Shown here: positions 6,631-15,063 of the stretch, in pieces
How positions within the stretch are numbered: the stretch's first letter is position 1
Layout: every line of letters starts with the position of its first letter
Source of the DNA: Bdellovibrio bacteriovorus
Lineage (GTDB): Bacteria; Bdellovibrionota; Bdellovibrionia; Bdellovibrionales; Bdellovibrionaceae
Length of the DNA stretch: 32,527 nucleotides
Assembly: GCF_001592745.1 (NCBI RefSeq)
Contig: NZ_LUKD01000005.1
Span: 469,360 to 501,886, forward strand
Direction: 5' to 3'
Notes under the pieces: generated by a model
What the model saw: the letters and a program-made list of their open reading frames with translations, nothing else
Databases searched by the model: none
Told to the model about the DNA's origin: nothing
Program-made: the position numbers and the translations under genes

Positions 6631-8229
6631 ATGATCAGTACCAGCAACGTCAGCCTCCGTTTTGGCGGCAAAAAACTTTTCGAAGATGTGAATGTGAAAT
6701 TTACTCCCGGCAACTGTTACGGCCTTATCGGCGCAAACGGTGCAGGCAAGTCCACATTTTTGAAGGTTCTTTCAAAAGAGGTTGAACCTAACACCGGCGA
6801 AGTTCATATCGCTCCAGATTTGCGCCTTTCAATTTTAAAGCAAGATCATTACGCCTATGATGAATTCCCGGTTTTAAAAACGGTTCTCATGGGGAACGAA
6901 CGCCTTTACAAAATCATGGAAGAAAAGGACGCTCTTTACGCCAATCCTGATTTTTCCGAAGCCGATGGAGTCAGAGCTTCTGAACTTGAAACTGAGTTTG
7001 CGGAACTGAATGGCTGGGAGGCCGAATCCGAAGCGGGAGTCATGCTGGCAGGCCTTGGTATTACAGATGAGTATCATGGCAAACTGATGAAGGAACTTAA
7101 TGGCGGAGAAAAAGTGAAAGTGCTTTTAGCCCAGGCTCTTTTCGGCCAGCCCGACATTTTACTTCTGGATGAGCCCACGAATCACTTGGACATCTATGCA
7201 ATTCAGTGGCTTGAGGAATTTCTTTTAAATTTTGAAAACACCGTCATCGTGATCTCACATGATCGTCACTTTTTAAATAAAGTCTGCACGCACATTGCGG
7301 ATATCGATTTCGGTAAAGTCACTACCTATACAGGCAACTACGATTTCTGGCGTCAGGCGAGCGAACTCAGTCAAAAGCTCCTTGCTGATCAAAACAAGAA
7401 AAGTGCTGATAAAGCCGAAGAATTGAAAGCCTTTATCGCTCGCTTCAGCGCTAATGCTTCAAAGTCACGCCAGGCATCTTCCCGTCAGAAACAGTTAGAA
7501 AAGTTAGAATTCAATGAGTTGCCGGCTTCATCGCGCAAGCAGCCGTTCATTGGTTTTGATATCAAACGCGAATTGGGTAACGACGTATTGACCGTGGATC
7601 GCATCACGAAAACTTGGGAAGGAGAGACTCTTCTTAAGGATGTCAGCTTCACTCTGAAAAAAGGCGATAAGGTTGTTCTTTTAGGAAAAAATGATTTAGC
7701 AAAAACGCTTTTACTAGAAATCATCGCCGGAGAGTTGCAAGCCGACTCTGGAAACTTTTCTTGGGGTATCACAACAACTCGCAGCTACTTCCCAACTGAC
7801 AATTCAAAATACTTTCAAGGATCTGAAGACTCTTTGGTAGACTGGCTTCGTCAATACTCTGAAGACAAAGACGAAACTTTCTTGCGCGGATTCTTAGGAA
7901 AGATGCTTTTCAGTGGAACAGATGCCTTAAAGAAACCTCAAGTTCTTTCGGGTGGAGAAAAAGTTCGCTGTATGTTTTCAAAGATGATGTTGTCCGGTTC
8001 GAATATCTTAATTTTAGACGGACCGACGAACCACTTGGATCTGGAAAGCATCACCGCCGTAAATGAAGGCCTTAAACGCTTTAAAGGCACCGTGATTTTC
8101 ACGTCCCATGACCATGAGCTGATTCAGACGGTGGCGAACCGAGTGATCGAACTTGATGGGAAAGTCACTTATGATAACCACATTTCTTATGAAGAATATT
8201 TGGAAATAAAAAAAGCATCACTTACTTAA
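6631..8229 (+). CDS. ykpA: ABC-F ATPase, YkpA/YbiT subfamily, with degenerate second site
   Basis: The protein has 532 residues with two nucleotide-binding domains and no membrane segment, so it is an ABC-F protein expected to act on ribosomes. Domain 1 is complete: Walker A GANGAGKST (34-42), signature LNGGEKVKV, and Walker B LLLDEPTNHLD with D180/E181. The linker region includes RFSANASKSRQASSRQKQLEKL. Domain 2 is unusual: its P-loop reads GKNDLAKT (352-359), and its Walker B reads LILDGPTNHLD, with Gly464 where the catalytic Glu belongs. The signature LSGGEKVR is intact. The overall text is closest to YkpA of Firmicutes, whose second P-loop is, from memory, also atypical; the missing Glu is the odder change. 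AAAGGA precedes the ATG. The last 12 nt overlap convergently with the udgX gene. Confidence 0.9.
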   Translation: MISTSNVSLRFGGKKLFEDVNVKFTPGNCYGLIGANGAGKSTFLKVLSKEVEPNTGEVHIAPDLRLSILKQDHYAYDEFPVLKTVLMGNERLYKIMEEKDALYANPDFSEADGVRASELETEFAELNGWEAESEAGVMLAGLGITDEYHGKLMKELNGGEKVKVLLAQALFGQPDILLLDEPTNHLDIYAIQWLEEFLLNFENTVIVISHDRHFLNKVCTHIADIDFGKVTTYTGNYDFWRQASELSQKLLADQNKKSADKAEELKAFIARFSANASKSRQASSRQKQLEKLEFNELPASSRKQPFIGFDIKRELGNDVLTVDRITKTWEGETLLKDVSFTLKKGDKVVLLGKNDLAKTLLLEIIAGELQADSGNFSWGITTTRSYFPTDNSKYFQGSEDSLVDWLRQYSEDKDETFLRGFLGKMLFSGTDALKKPQVLSGGEKVRCMFSKMMLSGSNILILDGPTNHLDLESITAVNEGLKRFKGTVIFTSHDHELIQTVANRVIELDGKVTYDNHISYEEYLEIKKASLT

Positions 8230-8850
8230 AAGCTTCTTAGCGAGTTTTAGATCACTGACAAGGTCTGCTCGCTTTGCCTCGGCGTCCTCGCGATCAATAC
8301 TGCGCAAAATAGCTGAAGGATGCCAGGACAGAATGATGTAGTCTGCAAGCTCCACGTCTTTGATAGCCTTGCCTCGTTCACTGCCGATGCGTGGCACCCG
8401 TTGCAAAACACTGGTGGCCGCCGTAGCCCCTAAGGCCACAATCACTTTTGGCTTCACCGATTCAACTTCTTTTTCTAACCAGGGACGACAGGCTTTTATT
8501 TGTCCCATCGAAGGCTTTTGATGAAGACGCACTTTCCCTGCCGGGCGCCATTTAAAATGTTTCACAGCGTTCGTTAAATAAATATCCTCCATCGTGAGGC
8601 CGGCCTGCTCAATACAGTGTCGCAATAGTTCTCCGGCGGGTCCCACGAAGGGAAGTCCCGCCAGGTCCTCTTTGTCTCCGGGCTGTTCGCCGACTAAAAG
8701 AATACGGGCTTTCTTTTTTCCCTTTCCGAAAACTGTTTGCGTCGCGTTTTTATAGAGATCACACCCTGTACATCCCGCGGCGGCCGTCGCTAAGGTTTTT
8801 AAATTTGTGCTGTCAGGAGGCTGGGCCTGCTTGAATTTCTTTAGCGCCAC
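8218..8850 (-). CDS. udgX: UdgX-type uracil-DNA glycosylase
   Basis: The protein has 210 residues of the type-4/UdgX uracil-DNA glycosylase family. UdgX removes uracil from DNA and becomes covalently attached to the abasic site through a His in its R-loop. Visible marks are Cys27-x2-Cys30 and Cys121 (ACRPWL) for an iron-sulfur cluster, motif GEQPGDKEDLAGLPFVGPAG (54-73) with E55 and Q56, and HPSAILR near the C-terminus. His98 in VKHFKW takes the place of the usual type-4 Cys. The covalent His is present as His110, but the loop reads GKVRLH rather than the KRRIH I remember for mycobacterial UdgX. The start is GTG. The gene overlaps the upstream reductase by 10 nt, so it is probably the second gene of a two-gene operon. 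Confidence 0.9.
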   Translation of the reverse strand: MALKKFKQAQPPDSTNLKTLATAAAGCTGCDLYKNATQTVFGKGKKKARILLVGEQPGDKEDLAGLPFVGPAGELLRHCIEQAGLTMEDIYLTNAVKHFKWRPAGKVRLHQKPSMGQIKACRPWLEKEVESVKPKVIVALGATAATSVLQRVPRIGSERGKAIKDVELADYIILSWHPSAILRSIDREDAEAKRADLVSDLKLAKKLLSK

Positions 8851-9725
8851 AGCTCTGTGTCTTCACGACGGGGGAGCCAAAAGTCCTTCATCTCGTGGCA
8901 AAACTGTTCAAACGACACAGGCTCACGTCCCATTATGCTTTGATAAATGATGGAAACTTGATGCGTGCGGCCCTCTCGGACTGCCCGATGCAGACTCAAC
9001 CGCACTTCCATTTGGAACTTATCCATGCCGGATCTCTGCCACGTTTTTAGGACCGCCTCTTCTGTTACGGGGACATAGGAAATACGACGACGAATTTGAT
9101 TCGAAAGAAGTGCCATTGCTTCGGAATTGGAAAGAGCTCTGGCGCCAGTGACATCCAAACTTTTTTGCTCATAATCCCAAGGCTTTTTTAAAATCTCTAA
9201 AGCGACATCGGCGACATCTCGGGCATCCACATAGGCTGTCCGCCCCTCTCCTTCAGGCAAGAATAAAGTGCCCTGCAAAAGGGCCTCTCCATAACCATGA
9301 ATAAAATTTTGCATATAAGAAGAGGGCTTTAAAAGAGCATAAGGAATCCCGCTATGCTTTAAAAGGTCATCAATTTCTCCGTGAAGACGTTGATAAAGAT
9401 AAGGAGACTCTGCGCTCGCCCCTATTTCAGAAATTTTTAAAATATATTCCACACCGGATTTACGAGCTGCTTTAATGACCCGCAAGGCCTCTTCACGCAT
9501 GCCTGAAGCCAAAGGTTGTAGAAAGAAGAGGACATCGACATCGCGAAAGGCCTGCTCTAAAATGAGGCTGTTTCCATAATCCAGCTGCAAACCCCGAACA
9601 CCTTCAGGCAGGCGATCTAAAGAGCGCGACGCTGCCACAAAGGGAAGGCCCGCCCGTTTAAATTTGCGCACAAGTTCTTGGCCCAGAGTGCCAGTGGGAC
9701 CCGTGATCATCACGCGAAGACCCAT
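8841..9725 (-). CDS. NmrA-like NAD(P)-binding SDR-family protein
   Basis: The protein has 294 residues. The N-terminal Rossmann motif is ITGPTGTLGQEL (GxxGxxG, about 8-19). It is followed by the features of atypical SDRs of the NmrA/QorB type: LKPSSYMQNF near the substrate region, YVDARDVADVAL, and a small C-terminal lobe. The usual SDR YxxxK catalytic pair is not evident at the expected place (SPYLYQRLHGEID), as is common for NmrA-like redox sensors and quinone reductases. The natural substrate cannot be told from sequence. AAAGGAGG lies upstream of the ATG. The stop overlaps the udgX start. It is divergent from the membrane protein gene beginning at 9833. Confidence 0.85.
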   Translation of the reverse strand: MGLRVMITGPTGTLGQELVRKFKRAGLPFVAASRSLDRLPEGVRGLQLDYGNSLILEQAFRDVDVLFFLQPLASGMREEALRVIKAARKSGVEYILKISEIGASAESPYLYQRLHGEIDDLLKHSGIPYALLKPSSYMQNFIHGYGEALLQGTLFLPEGEGRTAYVDARDVADVALEILKKPWDYEQKSLDVTGARALSNSEAMALLSNQIRRRISYVPVTEEAVLKTWQRSGMDKFQMEVRLSLHRAVREGRTHQVSIIYQSIMGREPVSFEQFCHEMKDFWLPRREDTELWR

Positions 9726-9832
9726 AAAAGCCTCCTTTTATAAATTATGCCTTATAAAACGACGCTTCTCCCCGGTGTTTCTTAGCAAGAGTCCGCTTGA
9801 CTCCCCTTTTGAATCGCGATCTAAATACTTAA

Positions 9833-10513
9833 GTGAATTTTTTTGCCGAAAACCTTCAGGTTTTTAAAAAAGTCTGCTTGCCTATTTTCGCTCTGGTCGT
9901 TCTGTCGAGCAACATCGACCAGTACCTGAATCTTCATATCGAAAATGCCCTGAGAGACCCTCAGGGAGCCCAACAACAAGTGTATTGGCTTGGATTTTTG
10001 TCCATCATAAGTAGCGTGGTCTTTCCGGTTCTCCTTATTACCGTGGCGCTTTATGCCTTGAACACCCTCACGGGATGGACTCAGACTTTAAGTGAATTCA
10101 TGGAAAAAAACCTCAATCAGGTTTTTATCGAAACACTGCGCTCGTGGGGGAAGACCCTCTTGTGGTCTTTGCTGCTGATTCTGCCAGGGATTTGGAAGTA
10201 TATCGAATACAGCTTGGTTCCTTTGGTAGTCACTTCTTCAAAGGCCTATGACGAAGGCAAAGAAGACGCGCTTCAAAAATCTGCCCAAATTGTGCGCAAA
10301 AACTGGTTCAAGATTCTTGCTGTTTTTGTTTTCTTCCATCTCTTCGTACCTGTGACTTTGTCGGCGCTCTTTGATGCCTACCGCTTGATTTGGAAGACAC
10401 CGATAGCAAGCCTGGCCCTTTCGGCTTTAGATACTTATTTGCTAATTTTATCAACTCAGATCCTTTTTAATATTTTTAGAAGTGAGGTAAGAAAACATGA
10501 CGCTCATGTTTAA
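9833..10513 (+). CDS. Multi-pass inner-membrane protein of unknown function
   Basis: The protein has 226 residues with about five hydrophobic segments (roughly 12-30, 52-78, 102-118, 158-178, 186-212). The stretch VTSSKAYDEGKEDALQKSAQIVRKNWFKI between helices is described here by its pattern. A conserved-looking helix precedes an 'NW' and a membrane helix, as in DUF975/glycerophosphodiester phosphodiesterase membrane-domain proteins. The match is weak and I would not assign a function. The start chosen is GTG and has no strong Shine-Dalgarno. Its last 17 nt overlap the start of the IMPDH/GMP reductase gene, so the two are probably co-transcribed with murI further down. Confidence 0.7.
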   Translation: MNFFAENLQVFKKVCLPIFALVVLSSNIDQYLNLHIENALRDPQGAQQQVYWLGFLSIISSVVFPVLLITVALYALNTLTGWTQTLSEFMEKNLNQVFIETLRSWGKTLLWSLLLILPGIWKYIEYSLVPLVVTSSKAYDEGKEDALQKSAQIVRKNWFKILAVFVFFHLFVPVTLSALFDAYRLIWKTPIASLALSALDTYLLILSTQILFNIFRSEVRKHDAHV

Positions 10514-11546
10514 CTGGAAAGACATTAAAAATCGCGGCAAAGGTTTAACTTTTGATGACGTGCTTATTATGCCAGCGCGCTCTGACATCCGTTCACGTCG
10601 CGATCCACACCTCACCACAAAACTCACGAAAAAAGTTTCTATCGAAATGCCGATCATCAGCGCCAATATGGATATGGTGACTGAATACGACATGGCTTTT
10701 GCAATGAACGAATTGGGTGGTTTGGGTATTCTTCACCGCTTTATCTCTACCGAAGAACAAGCTTCGCAAGCCCGTCGCTTAAAAGAAGCCGGTGTGAAAA
10801 ACGTTTCTGCCAGCGTCGGCGTGGGTGAGGAATTTAAAACACGCGCGAAAGCTTTGATCGACGTCGGCGTAAATATCATCACGATCGACATTGCTCACGG
10901 TCACTCAGTGCAGATGATGGAAACGATGAAGTGGTTGAAAGATCATTATCCTCAAGTTGAAATCATCGCAGGAAATATGGCGACTCCAGATGCCGCCCGC
11001 GATCTGATCGAATCAGGTGCGGATGCTATCAAAGTAGGTATCGGTCCAGGCTCCATGTGTACGACTCGAATTATCACAGGTTGTGGTGTGCCTCAGTTAA
11101 CAGCCATTGCTCTTTGTGCGGAAATCGCTGACAGCTACGGAGTTCCTGTGATCGCTGACGGCGGTATTCGTACATCAGGCGATATGGTCAAAGCCTTCGC
11201 AGCGGGCGCAAGCTCTGTGATGCTAGGAAGTATGCTTTCAGGAACAATCGAAACACCGGGAGAAATCAAAAACGGTAAGAAGCAATACCGTGGTATGGCT
11301 TCACGCGCAGCCCAGGACTCTTGGAGAGGTGGCGTTCCTACGGGTATGGCTCCTGAAGGCGAATCAACGCAAGTGAATGTCAAAGGACATGTTAAAGACG
11401 TTATCCTTGAAGTCGCGGGCGGAATTCGTTCGGGAATGAGCTATGTGAATGCGACTACTATTGCTGAATTACGTGAGAAAGCTCTCTTTATTGAAATGTC
11501 AGCAAATGGTATTGCGGAATCACGTGCTCACGGTGTAAAAAATTAA
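10497..11546 (+). CDS. CBS-less IMP dehydrogenase / GMP reductase family enzyme
   Basis: The protein has 349 residues forming one TIM barrel. It binds IMP or GMP through [11 protein letters not shown], with the catalytic Cys188 and Thr190. The N-terminal [11 protein letters not shown], the phosphate-binding [10 protein letters not shown] and the [12 protein letters not shown] region are all present. The two CBS domains of ordinary GuaB (about 490 residues) are absent, and the length equals GMP reductase. The flap [17 protein letters not shown] aligns better with the GGV..EGK region of GMP reductases, and I see no Arg-Tyr pair typical of IMPDH. Yet [11 protein letters not shown] looks like IMPDH. 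It is therefore either a GMP reductase (guaC) or a minimal IMPDH. GAGG lies 9 nt before the ATG; a second ATG at 10506 is also possible. murI follows after 2 nt. Confidence 0.85.
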   Translation: MTLMFNWKDIKNRGKGLTFDDVLIMPARSDIRSRRDPHLTTKLTKKVSIEMPIISANMDMVTEYDMAFAMNELGGLGILHRFISTEEQASQARRLKEAGVKNVSASVGVGEEFKTRAKALIDVGVNIITIDIAHGHSVQMMETMKWLKDHYPQVEIIAGNMATPDAARDLIESGADAIKVGIGPGSMCTTRIITGCGVPQLTAIALCAEIADSYGVPVIADGGIRTSGDMVKAFAAGASSVMLGSMLSGTIETPGEIKNGKKQYRGMASRAAQDSWRGGVPTGMAPEGESTQVNVKGHVKDVILEVAGGIRSGMSYVNATTIAELREKALFIEMSANGIAESRAHGVKN

Positions 11547-11548
11547 GG

Positions 11549-12355
11549 ATGCTTTCTTCGGATACAAGACCCATAGGTGTGTTTGACTCTGGAATCGGTG
11601 GTCTCACCGTTTTAAGAGAACTCGCAGTAAGATTCCCTCAAGAAAACTTTCTTTACTTGGGGGATACTGCGCGACTTCCCTATGGCTCGAAGTCTCCATC
11701 GACGATTCGTAAATATTCTGAACAGAATATTCACTTTCTGGAAAAGCAACATGTGAAAGCCATCGTCATCGCCTGCAACACGGCCTCAAGCCAGTTGACG
11801 GAACGAGAGTTCGATGGCCTCCCCATCTACAATGTCATCGAACCAGGCTCACAGAGAGCTCTTGAAAAATCCTCTGCTAAAAAAATCGGTGTCTTAGGGA
11901 CACGTGCAACCGTCAACAGCCAGGCTTATCGCAAGAAAATTTTGGAGCTGCACCCTCAGGCCGAAGTCTTTGATCAAGCTTGTCCGCTATTTGTTCCCTT
12001 AGCTGAAGAAGGTTGGGATTCAGATCCAGTGACGAATCTGATCGTCTTCCGTTACGTCAGTCCGTTGTTAGGTCATTCCATCGACACTTTGATCTTAGGC
12101 TGCACGCACTACCCGATATTAAAAAGTGCGATCAGTCGTGTGACCGGCTCTGCTGTCGAATTAGTTGATTCCGGCGAAGCCATCGCTCACTGGTTGGATC
12201 GTGATTTTACTGAGGGACGTTTAGGAAAAAATGCGTCTCAGGACGAGCGCACTATTGAAATCATGACTACAGACCACTCAGCGCATTTTACCGAAGTGGC
12301 CCATCGTATCTTGACACCGCTCACGCCGCACTCGTTTCGCGTCGTCGATCTTTAA
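11549..12355 (+). CDS. murI: Glutamate racemase
   Basis: The protein has 268 residues. It converts L-glutamate to the D-glutamate used in peptidoglycan stem peptides, in the cytoplasm. Both catalytic cysteines are visible: Cys76 in ACNTAS and a second in LGCTHYPIL (about residue 188). D13/S14 lie in GVFDSGIGG, with LPYGSKSP and the ENFLYLGDTARLPYG region as in the family. Length and architecture are normal. Only 2 nt separate it from the preceding gene, so it is likely translated by coupling. Its own Shine-Dalgarno is poor (AAGG directly before the ATG). Its 3' end overlaps lysA convergently by 4 nt. Confidence 0.95.
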   Translation: MLSSDTRPIGVFDSGIGGLTVLRELAVRFPQENFLYLGDTARLPYGSKSPSTIRKYSEQNIHFLEKQHVKAIVIACNTASSQLTEREFDGLPIYNVIEPGSQRALEKSSAKKIGVLGTRATVNSQAYRKKILELHPQAEVFDQACPLFVPLAEEGWDSDPVTNLIVFRYVSPLLGHSIDTLILGCTHYPILKSAISRVTGSAVELVDSGEAIAHWLDRDFTEGRLGKNASQDERTIEIMTTDHSAHFTEVAHRILTPLTPHSFRVVDL

Positions 12356-13527
12356 ATACAAATTTCTAAAGGAAGCTCCTGCATATTATATTGACTGGCC
12401 ATGGAGTAACCGTAAGCACCGGAATCCATGATCGCCACAAAGTCACCCTCTTGTACTTTTCCAAGAGTGATATCTTTCGCAAAAAAGTCTGAAGATTCAC
12501 AAATAGGACCGACAACATCCGCCTTCATTGCTTCCCCGGATTTTTTTAATGGAACGATCAGATGCTGAGCCTCATACAATGAAGGACGAATCAAATGATT
12601 CATTCCCGCATCCACGATTACAAAATCCTTTGACGACGTTTTTTTAATGTACTGCACTTCCGTGATCAAAACACCACAATGAGCCAGCAGCCACCTGCCG
12701 GGCTCGGCCTGCAACTCACAGTTCAAATCGCCCAAGATGTCTTTCGTGATTTTCGCGTAGTCACGTAAAAGACTTTCCTCCAGCTCTAAATCCAAGCGAT
12801 CATAAAAAATCCCCAAGCCTCCGCCGAAATCAAAACGCTTGAGCGTCGGAAACTTCTTCTGCATTTCCACAAAGACAGGTTTTAGTTTTTTTAAAGCTTC
12901 TTCATAACCCGAAAATTCCATCATCATCGAGCCTAAGTGCAAACTAAACCCGACAAGTTCCAAAGAGTCTGAATACTTTGAAAGACAAGCCACAAGTTCG
13001 GGAATCAACGATAATTCCATCCCGAATTTATTATCCTTAAGACCCGTGGCGATATAGGGATGCGTTTTAATATCGATATCGGGATTCAAGCGCAAAGCGA
13101 CCGCGGCCTTCTTACCCAAAGAGCGCGCAATGCCTCCGATTCGCTCAAGCTCAGGCAAGCTTTCTACGTTGATTTGCAAAATTCCTAACTTCAAAGCCTC
13201 CGTGATTTCGTGACGCGTTTTACCTACGCCGCTATACACGATGTCGTGAGCAGAAAAACCGCTTTCCATGGCTCTTTTAATTTCTCCTAATGAAACCACA
13301 TCAGCACCCGAACCGATTTTCTTAAGATGTTGCAAAACTTGCTGATTGGGATTTGCCTTCACTGCGTAAAAAAGGCGCACGCCGGAAAGGGCCTTTGCCA
13401 TAGCATTAAAACGTTGCGAGATGAAATCGAGGTCATAGACATAAATAGGCCGCATGTAATTCGCGCACAAGGGCAATAGACGCTTCTTTAACGGACCTAG
13501 GCATAATTCATTATTGATGTATTCCAT
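12352..13527 (-). CDS. lysA: Diaminopimelate decarboxylase
   Basis: The protein has 391 residues of the fold-III PLP decarboxylase family. It converts meso-diaminopimelate to L-lysine, the last step of lysine synthesis. The PLP lysine is Lys57 in FYAVKANPN. Phosphate-binding GGGLGI, EPGRW, the substrate/catalytic CESSD (GPICESSDF) and YGYSMASQYN close to the C-terminus are all present. The N-terminus lacks the longer leader of some LysA proteins. The usual SxHIGSQ is seen as SLHLGSM, so the Gln is replaced. GAGG precedes the ATG. It is divergent from the M14 peptidase gene, with only 44 nt between the start codons, so the two promoters must overlap each other or the coding ends. Confidence 0.92.
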   Translation of the reverse strand: MEYINNELCLGPLKKRLLPLCANYMRPIYVYDLDFISQRFNAMAKALSGVRLFYAVKANPNQQVLQHLKKIGSGADVVSLGEIKRAMESGFSAHDIVYSGVGKTRHEITEALKLGILQINVESLPELERIGGIARSLGKKAAVALRLNPDIDIKTHPYIATGLKDNKFGMELSLIPELVACLSKYSDSLELVGFSLHLGSMMMEFSGYEEALKKLKPVFVEMQKKFPTLKRFDFGGGLGIFYDRLDLELEESLLRDYAKITKDILGDLNCELQAEPGRWLLAHCGVLITEVQYIKKTSSKDFVIVDAGMNHLIRPSLYEAQHLIVPLKKSGEAMKADVVGPICESSDFFAKDITLGKVQEGDFVAIMDSGAYGYSMASQYNMQELPLEICI

Positions 13528-13571
13528 GAAGACCTCGTGCTAGCATCATGCCCCAGGAAGGACGGTTTGTC

Positions 13572-14222
13572 ATGAAAACTTCTATATTTACCTACACATC
13601 CAAAGGAATGCCGGTTCTATCTTACGAGTTCCATAACGGCGGTCCTGAAGTACTTATTCTTGGCGGTGTACACGGCGACGAGGTCGAAGGTGTGATCGCA
13701 GCTCAAGAGCTGATGAAACATTTTATGAAGTCCAATCCCTATAAGCTCAACATCACGCTAGTGCCGCAATTCAATCTAGAAGGAGTCATTTTCAAAACTC
13801 GCGGCAATGGCAACGGCGTGGATCTCAACAGAAATCTTCCAACGAAAGATTGGTCTCCTGAAGTAAAAACTCCACGTTATCATCCGGGACCTGCTGCCGG
13901 CAGTGAAAACGAAAACAAAGGTTTAATGGCTTACTGTGAAGCTAAAAAACCCGTCTTCATTCTTTCACTTCACTCGTGGCATCCGGTATTAAACGTCAAT
14001 GGTGACTGCCGCAAAGTCGCTGAAGTCTTAGCTAAACACACAGGCTACAAAATCGACGATGACATCGGCTACCCAACGCCAGGATGCCTGGGAACTTACA
14101 CGGGCCTTGAAAGAAACCTTCCTACACTGACCTATGAAATTGAACGTGGACTTTCCGCAGAAAAAATCATCGAGATTCACGTTCCCGCGATTTTAGAGTC
14201 ATTGAAAGTTTTAGAACAGTAA
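13572..14222 (+). CDS. M14-family zinc peptidase, MpaA-like (murein peptide amidase)
   Basis: The protein has 216 residues and no signal peptide, so it is cytoplasmic. Zinc ligands are in GGVHGDEVEG (His34 and Glu37) and LHSWHP. The substrate carboxylate-binding NGVDLNRN and the catalytic Glu in TYEIERGL are all visible. The closest characterised type is MpaA, which cuts the gamma-D-Glu-mDAP bond of recycled murein tripeptide to release mDAP. Its position between lysA (uses DAP) and dapD (makes DAP) supports that role, though other M14 amidases or desuccinylases remain possible. The ATG at 13572 has GGAAGGA 8 nt upstream. An upstream in-frame ATG at 13548 would add eight residues but lacks a ribosome site. 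dapD follows after 19 nt. Confidence 0.85.
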   Translation: MKTSIFTYTSKGMPVLSYEFHNGGPEVLILGGVHGDEVEGVIAAQELMKHFMKSNPYKLNITLVPQFNLEGVIFKTRGNGNGVDLNRNLPTKDWSPEVKTPRYHPGPAAGSENENKGLMAYCEAKKPVFILSLHSWHPVLNVNGDCRKVAEVLAKHTGYKIDDDIGYPTPGCLGTYTGLERNLPTLTYEIERGLSAEKIIEIHVPAILESLKVLEQ

Positions 14223-14241
14223 GATTTTAGAGGAGATTGAA

Positions 14242-15063
14242 ATGCAAAATGAAGTGACACAAATCTATGCCGATGTTCAAAACGGGAAAACCGTCGATTC
14301 GATGACCACAACAGAGTTAAAATCTGTTTTTGAAACTATTGAAGGCTTGGACTCGGGTCGCCTGCGTGTCTGTGAAAAAACCGGCAACGGCTGGATCACT
14401 CATGAATGGATTAAAAAAGCCATTTTGCTTTATTTCCGCATTCAAAAAATGGATGTGATGAAAGCGGGTGATTTTACTTATTTCGATAAAATCCCCGTGA
14501 AACAATGGAGTGAAGAAGAAGGTGTTCGTGTCGTTCCTCACGCCCTCGCCCGCAAAGGTTGCTTCATCGAAAAGGGTGCGATCTTGATGCCCTCTTACGT
14601 AAATATTGGAGCCTACGTCGGCTCGGGCACAATGGTTGACACTTGGGCAACGGTGGGCTCTTGCGCACAAATTGGTAAAAATGTGCATCTGTCTGGCGGC
14701 GTTGGTATCGGCGGAGTTCTTGAGCCTGTTCAAGCATCTCCGGTCATCGTTGAAGACAACGTCTTTATCGGCAGCCGCTGTATCGTCGTTGAAGGTGCTT
14801 TGATTGAAGAAGGAGCTGTTCTTGGAGCTGGCGTAACCATCACGGCTAGCACAAAAATCATCGACGTGACGGGCTCTTCTCCGGTTGAATACAAAGGTCG
14901 AGTGCCATCCAATTGTGTTGTTATTCCAGGAACCCAGATGAAAGATTTTGCGGCGGGAACATACGGTGTTCCTTGCGCACTTATCATTGGAAAAAGAAAA
15001 CCAAGTACAGACTTAAAGACGTCGTTGACGGATGCTCTTCGCGACTATCAGGTTAGCGTCTAG
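14242..15063 (+). CDS. dapD: 2,3,4,5-tetrahydropyridine-2,6-dicarboxylate N-succinyltransferase
   Basis: The protein has 273 residues, the normal length for DapD. It transfers succinyl from succinyl-CoA to tetrahydrodipicolinate in the succinylase route to diaminopimelate. The N-terminal helical domain has GRLRVCEK and WITHEWIKKAILL. The left-handed beta-helix of hexapeptide repeats includes PSYVNIGAYVGSGTMVDTWA, spoken of by position (about 114-134), then GKNVHLSGGVGIGGVLEP. The C-terminus has YGVPCALIIGKR. GAGGAG lies about 6 nt before the ATG. It is downstream of, and probably co-transcribed with, the MpaA-like gene. Its stop codon abuts the stop of the minus-strand LolC/E gene. Confidence 0.96.
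   Translation: MQNEVTQIYADVQNGKTVDSMTTTELKSVFETIEGLDSGRLRVCEKTGNGWITHEWIKKAILLYFRIQKMDVMKAGDFTYFDKIPVKQWSEEEGVRVVPHALARKGCFIEKGAILMPSYVNIGAYVGSGTMVDTWATVGSCAQIGKNVHLSGGVGIGGVLEPVQASPVIVEDNVFIGSRCIVVEGALIEEGAVLGAGVTITASTKIIDVTGSSPVEYKGRVPSNCVVIPGTQMKDFAAGTYGVPCALIIGKRKPSTDLKTSLTDALRDYQVSV

Noticed and set aside
13548-13571. Upstream ATG for the M14 peptidase
   Set aside because: The ATG at 13548 has no Shine-Dalgarno, whereas GGAAGGA sits 8 nt before the ATG at 13572.
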